From Aselliscus stoliczkanus (Eukaryota; Chordata; Mammalia; Chiroptera; Hipposideridae), in contig CM066740.1 of assembly GCA_033961575.1 (NCBI GenBank), positions 60,085,213-60,149,212 on the forward strand: a DNA stretch of 64,000 bases. Reading direction: 5' to 3'. Shown here in pieces: positions 59,101-64,000 of this stretch (its first letter is position 1; the number at the start of each line of letters is the position of its first letter). The notes beneath the pieces were generated by a model. That model saw only the letters and a list, made by a program, of their open reading frames with translations, was not told the origin of the DNA and made no database searches. The position numbers and the translations under genes were made by a program.

Positions 59101-60539
59101 GTTCTGCCACTGCACCCCACCTCTGGATATGATCCCTAAAAGCCATGCTGTTGCTGAACTTGCATAAAAATATAACCCAGAGGTTACCATCTCTACACTC
59201 CCTAATGAGGTTATTTTAATTGGCTGACAGTGTTTTTTGTTCATTTGTTTGTTTGTTTGGGGGGAAAGGAATGAATTTTATTTTGTCAGTGACTTTATTA
59301 AAAAAATTTAGAATCTTAGCTTCTGTTGAAAAAAATCAAAAGCTCTCACTGTCTTGGGCCCATATTCTGCTCGGCAGCGATTGGCAGGAGCTGAATGAGG
59401 CGGTCCTTGTTAAGTCAGAGGAGTAGGCCTTCAGACTTTCATTGTTCTCACTTAGCTCACCTCCTGCTGGCCTCTGAAGGCATACATTGTCTCAGCCTGT
59501 TTTATGTCAGCCTTGCATTGCCCAAGAAAGTGATGTCTCCAGTATCAGGGACACTTCCTTATTGAATGGGCACTGTGGAGCTTTTTCCTCCTTCCTTCTC
59601 TCTCAGTCACTTTATGTAGGTTTGATTCTCTTCAATAGGCTACAAGGGGCATCAATGTGCCAAGCCATCACAGTCCCAAGCTAAGTCAGAGAAGCCATCT
59701 AGTCAAAGAGTGAACCCAATCCATTTGCAGTCCCAGATTGCTTTGACATAGCCTAATGGAACAGGGGACTCAATGCAATTTACAACACATAGTTTATTTT
59801 CACTTAACAGTCACAGGCCTAAGAAACTAAGATGCTCTTGGATTTATGGGTTCATTACACTCTTACCTAGTTTAAACTCAAACCCATTCTCTGGCTATTT
59901 CATATGTTGTCCCTTAAAACAATTCAACCCACCAAATCTTACACAGACTTTCTATTCCCCAAAATGCAATTAGTCAAAGCACATGTTAGTTTGTTCTGAT
60001 TACCATTTATGATCTTGTATTTCATTTCTATGGGGATTTTCAGATTGACATATCATTTATCACCTGACAGGGGTGTGACCACAGCAATTGCTGCCCTCTG
60101 AGCTAGACCCAGTGCTCCACAAAACACATACCATGGGGTCCTTAGCTCACTTCCCAAGAATATCAGCATTCAGGAGTGCCCTCTTCCTGTTTCAACTGGT
60201 TCGACCAGTGTTGGCCTAGGATTCAGGCATTTGACTTATACAGAATATTTCCAAATATACATAACTGTTATAATTATGTTTGCAAGCCCTCTATCAATGT
60301 TTAAGTGTACTTTTTACTCTTTGCTTAAGCAAATAACCTTTTCCTACTCCATAATAGGTAATAGATTCTTTGCTGGGCATTGCCTTTTCACCCGTTGCAT
60401 GTGTCTTTCCTCATGTCAGAAACACACATTTGAGTGTCCTCCATAACTTTTTGCCCCAATGAATATCCCTGGACTCACCAGGCCTGTGCTCATTCTTCTC
60501 AGAGTGGATCACAGCTGCCTTAGGGCTTCAGTTTCCTAT
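59101..60539. other. No gene seen
   Basis: Unassigned. Several short frames (59220-59684, 59773-59973, 60231-60446) have no recognised domain. Confidence 0.4.
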
Positions 60540-60690
60540 ACCTAGGAACCAGCAGCTTTAGCATCAGCTGGGAGCTTAAAAATGCAGATTGTCAGCCACA
60601 CTCAGCGAATACTAAATCAATATTTGGATTTTAATAAGATTCCCAGGAAATTCAAACGGACCTTTAAGTAGGAAGAGCTTATACCATTGT
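60540..60690 (+). mobile_element. MER5A-like fragment
   Basis: ACCAGCAGCTTTAGCATCAG CTGGGAGCTTAAAAATGCAG and TAAGATTCCCAGG follow MER5A. Confidence 0.75.
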
Positions 60691-61114
60691 TCAGCCTGTG
60701 CAGAGGCTTCCATCCCTGCCCCTGAGCCCACACCCTTCCATATCATCTTACAGCCTCTCCTCAAAACTCCGTCAACATTAAGTGGACATTATCTGACCAT
60801 TGGTTATGAGTTCCCACAGTCAAACATAAACCCATGCATTTTGTGATCTTAATCCTTGGTAGTTAGTTATTATATTTAGTTATAGGTAAATGCCACCACA
60901 TTATTAGCAGTTGGTCACAGTATAAAATATCCTAGTGAACTTCATCTTTATGATGAAGATAAATCATTCATCATAAACATCTAAATGGTCATTAGGAGAA
61001 AAGTAATCTTGCAGTATAGTTTAATAGTGGATATAGAATGTAGAAAAAAACCAATTAAAGTCACTAAAAGATAGTCATTAAATTACATACATTGTTTCTG
61101 ACAGTCGGACAAGA
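60691..61114. other. No gene seen
   Basis: AT-rich unassigned sequence. Confidence 0.4.
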
Positions 61115-61212
61115 AAGAATAGTGGTTGAGAGCAGCTATGGGAATCCAGTGGCCAACTTAGGTTAGGGTCCAGCTTTGCTCTCAGCTATGTAATCTTGGG
61201 GAATTTACTTAG
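61115..61212 (+). mobile_element. MIR
   Basis: GAATAGTGGTTGAGAGCAGC ... CTTTGCTCTCAGCTATGTAA TCTTGGGGAATTTACTTAG is the MIR head and core. Confidence 0.78.
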
Positions 61213-61224
61213 TCCTGTCATTCA

Positions 61225-61395
61225 CAAACCCACCTGCTCTATAGTATCATCTGTGAAGCTTGGAGATAAATTTTCAGGTGTCTGGGATCTACCATTAGAG
61301 ACCCTGGTTCAGTAGCTTTCTGGTGAAATCCAGACATCTGCATTAAAAAAAAATCTTCAGGTTCATTTTGCTGCACAGTTTGGAAACAACATGGA
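61225..61395 (+). mobile_element. MER5A-like fragment
   Basis: GGTTCAGTAGCTTTCTGGTG, then CATCTGCATTAAAAAAAAAT CTTCAGG and GCTGCACAGTTTGG, follows a degenerate MER5A. Confidence 0.6.
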
Positions 61396-61654
61396 GCAGC
61401 TAAATCCCCTTTTCTCAAATTATATATACAAATCTACATCCTTTTTCTGAAATAGGAGCTTTACTTTATATGAGTCTGTATAGAAGCCCATTAATGTAAA
61501 TTGTCACAATAAATATGATCATTTTATTATGGCTGCTGGTAGCTCTGCACCAAGCTTGAATCCATCCTTTTAGTAATGCTGTTTTATGTTTTGTTCAGTG
61601 ATTTCAGTTTTGTATGTGATTTTAAGGTACATTACCTCCCTTGAAGTTCCCTCC

Positions 61655-61800
61655 AAACTTAAGAGGTGCACAGAGCTCTCACATAAACTTAATCTCATTT
61701 AATAACTGAGGAAAGCGAGAAAAAAGGAGCTTGCTTAAAGCTGTCCATTGGACAATCTGGAATGGCTTTCAGGTTTTTGGACTCTGAATCTGTCTTTCTC
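61655..61800 (-). mobile_element. MIR, weak
   Basis: AATCTCATTTAATAACTGAG GAAAGCGAG and GAGCTTGCTTAAAGCTGTCC follow minus-strand MIR at low identity. Confidence 0.5.
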
Positions 61801-63039
61801 CCAAAAGCTCTGTTAAAGGGAATTTTCCAGGCAAATCCTCTTGATTGATTGCTAATGAATCTCCACCAGTTATAGCAACAATTGTTTGGGAAATATCTCT
61901 GTTTGGGTCAGGCTCCAGTTTAGTCTTATGTTCAGGTCTTTTTGAATCTGAGGAGACCAAACACAGAAGATTCCTTTTTTTCAATAGAGAGTCAATGACC
62001 ACTGAGGGAAAAATAATAAAGGATAATTGAAGTGGAAAATAACACAATTTAGGTAGTTTTTAGAAGAAAATCTGATATGGTCCACCAACCCTCTATGTAG
62101 TGCTTGTATGTGCAATTTCTCATGAATTCCCTTGGGTTTTATGAAATATTACCAGGTGTCAATGTTTTGCTTTTTCAGCCCTCTTGGAAATATCTGATAT
62201 ACTAGACAAGCACTCTTACTGGAAAGTTATGTCAAGGAGTTTAGCAGAATGTACTGGGAAGCACACATATTAAACATTAAGTCAATATACAATCTGCTGA
62301 CACCATACTCACAGAAACATTAACAAAAAACTCCTAGCCTCCTCCACCATTTTTTCTTTGGCAGAGGGTTCTGCCCTCCAGCTCCCTTGAAACATTATAT
62401 ATGAAAATGTGTGAGGAGCCAGGACCATCTCAAGTCCACCTCCACTGAATTATCATCTCCCCTCTGCTTTCTTTCAACACCGGTTCTACCTTCCAGGGAA
62501 ATTTGTAGTTAAAAACCACAGAACCAATTTTAACTATTATCTAAACTTTTCTCCACATGGTTACATATACCCCTAAGACACTTTGGTGTCACTAGAAGGA
62601 GGGGTATTTAATTATTTTCTCCCAAATCATTTTGCCATTCCTCACTGGGTTCTCCAGTAGTATCTCTGTACACTTAGTCCAGCAATCCACTCCGTTTTTC
62701 TTTATTGCATTCAGGTATGTAAAGTGCAATTACAAGTCAAGATGGGGAAGCACAGTGTTCTAGTTAATCAATACAATAAATTAGAAATTAGAGCCTCAAC
62801 TCGATATTATTTAAGAATGAGGGCATCTGAAAGCTCAATAGGTGTGCCCAATGTGATCCAAGTTTGATAACCCATTTTCTTCTAAGCAAATAGCTTGAAA
62901 TAAAAACAATTGAGAAATCAAGCACTATTTTAGATACTACATTACCTTATTTTGAGAACATTAGTCACCATTGCATACAGTAAGATTTATTAAAGAAATA
63001 TGTACTATTTAACATATTCATTTATAAATAATTGTGGAG
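61801..63039. other. No gene seen
   Basis: Unassigned, AT-rich. Overlapping frames at 61769-62047 are unrecognised. Confidence 0.4.
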
Positions 63040-63200
63040 TGGCTACACTGGGCCAGCTGCTGTGCTAGGTATAAGGGATACAATGGTGGGCATAGCCAGA
63101 AATGACACTCCAGGCTTATAGTGTAGTGAAAGAGAAATTTTACTCAAATCATAGCCAATATGGGTATTCCGAAGGAAAAGAATGCAGTCTATGAGCACAC
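63040..63200 (-). mobile_element. L2 LINE fragment
   Basis: GGGCCAGCTGCTGTGCTAGG TATAAGGGATACAATGGTGG matches the antisense of the L2 3' end. Confidence 0.6.
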
Positions 63201-63395
63201 TTAAGGAGGAACTTTACCTGGACTGGGATTTAGAAAGTATCCTTAAGGAAGGAACACTTACTTGTGAACTGAAATATGAATTGTAGTTACATAAGAGAGG
63301 AAGGTTTCTTTTCGTTGTTATAAAAATTGATGTCATCTGCTCCCAAGAAAATCTGATGTCATTATTTAACATTAAGAGGTATAAAAAGTAAAAAA

Positions 63396-63499
63396 GGAGC
63401 TGTCCGAGTGGCGCGGTGGTTAAGCACTGGCTTGGGAAGCCAGCGGCCCCGGTTCGGTCCCACATGTGAGGGCCAGTGACACTGCCCTCAAAAAAAAAA
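63396..63499 (+). mobile_element. SINE type A
   Basis: GAGCTGTCCGAGTGGCGCGG ... CCGGTTCGGTCCCACATGTG ... GACACTGCCCTC and oligo-A. A-rich surroundings hide the duplication. Confidence 0.92.
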
Positions 63500-63803
63500 G
63501 AAAAACAAGATAATACTTGGTATTTTCTAGACCCATCTTTATAATTTTTAAAGTGTGCTTCTTATTACTTTGCATAGCATCTGCTATTATTAGATAGGTA
63601 AATTTTGACTCTTTTCTCTGGGTAATTGCTCTTCAAGTTATTGCACTCAATAGGTCGATAGTATGCCATCATAAATATTTTGAGACTCTTCAAGGAAAAG
63701 AATAATGACTGACTATTTGCTTTATATAGTACCCAAAACAGTAAATGTGAAGAGTTAGTATGTTGGTCACGACAACAGATGTGGTGTAAAAAAGTCTACT
63801 GTA
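63500..63803. other. No gene seen
   Basis: Unassigned sequence ending at the start of an L1. Confidence 0.4.
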
Positions 63804-64000
63804 GGGTAAAATGGTGGAATAGACAGACGCTGTGCTAGCTGCCTCCTGGGATCACACCAAAATTGCAGACAGATTGTACAGTGTTCTACCCTGGAGGTTC
63901 CCAGAACACTAGATGAGCAGAACCACTAAGCGAGGAACTAAAAGAGGAGGCCACGTCGGGTCTGGTGGGGCAGGCAGAGATGAGAGAGGGCGAATCCCGT
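63804..64000 (+). mobile_element. L1 5' UTR, continues beyond the window
   Basis: AAATGGTGGAATAGACAGAC, then CTGCCTCCTGGGATCACACC AAAATTGCA, matches the 5' end of copy A read on its own strand (11353 downward). The element starts at its 5' end and runs off the right edge, so it may be full length. Confidence 0.85.

Noticed and set aside
63396..63499. tRNA-like sequence with A and B boxes (also in the other SINE copies)
   Set aside because: It has no proper acceptor stem or anticodon loop and ends in CCCTC plus oligo-A with duplications; it is a SINE, not a tRNA gene.

Overview
The window is a piece of mammalian nuclear genome with no protein-coding exon, functional RNA gene or CRISPR array that I can support. 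It is either intergenic or deep intronic. Almost every long open reading frame is a relic of a transposable element, and the rest is old or unassigned non-coding DNA.

The organism is most likely a bat, probably of the rhinolophoid (horseshoe, leaf-nosed or false-vampire) side. The window is full of tRNA-derived SINEs whose heads and bodies look to me like SINEs of that group, in particular the ~420-bp long type at 51176-51598 and 53706-54137. It also holds mariner elements and many placental-mammal repeats (L1M, L2, MIR, MER5A). The assignment rests on recall and needs a library search; the species is not determined.

Layout: 1-3.2 kb carries a 415-bp solo LTR and an older LTR-like stretch. 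3.2-14.1 kb is one old minus-strand L1 with degenerate flanking duplications, interrupted by a nearly full-length younger L1 (about 4.59-11.35 kb). 14-16.1 kb has MER5A and L2. 16.2-27.5 kb has three mariner copies: one split by a 1243-bp solo LTR, one internally deleted, one full length with an internal duplication. The same interval has an old plus-strand L1M that hosts a twin-primed L1. 28.5-29.5 kb is a clean 5'-truncated L1. 30.3-37.7 kb is an old plus-strand L1M carrying SINEs, a chimeric SINE and a nested younger L1. 38.7-39.5 kb is a MIR split by an LTR. 42.1-50.0 kb is a near full-length minus-strand L1 with a GC-rich monomeric 5' UTR. 50-64 kb is sparser: two long SINEs, L2/MIR/MER5A fragments, and the 5' end of another L1 running off the right edge.

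How the parts work together: none of the L1 ORF2 copies is intact, and the reverse-transcriptase catalytic motif is altered in the three copies where I could read it. SINE insertions have oligo-A tails and 10-18 bp target-site duplications, as expected if L1 machinery made them in trans. Nesting gives a relative chronology: MIR/L2/L1M, then older mariner and L1, then LTRs and younger L1s, then the short SINEs. No previously undescribed functional system is evident. The more unusual items are a chimeric SINE that moved as one unit, two different monomer types in L1 5' UTRs, and several template-switch or palindrome-type rearrangements inside L1s.
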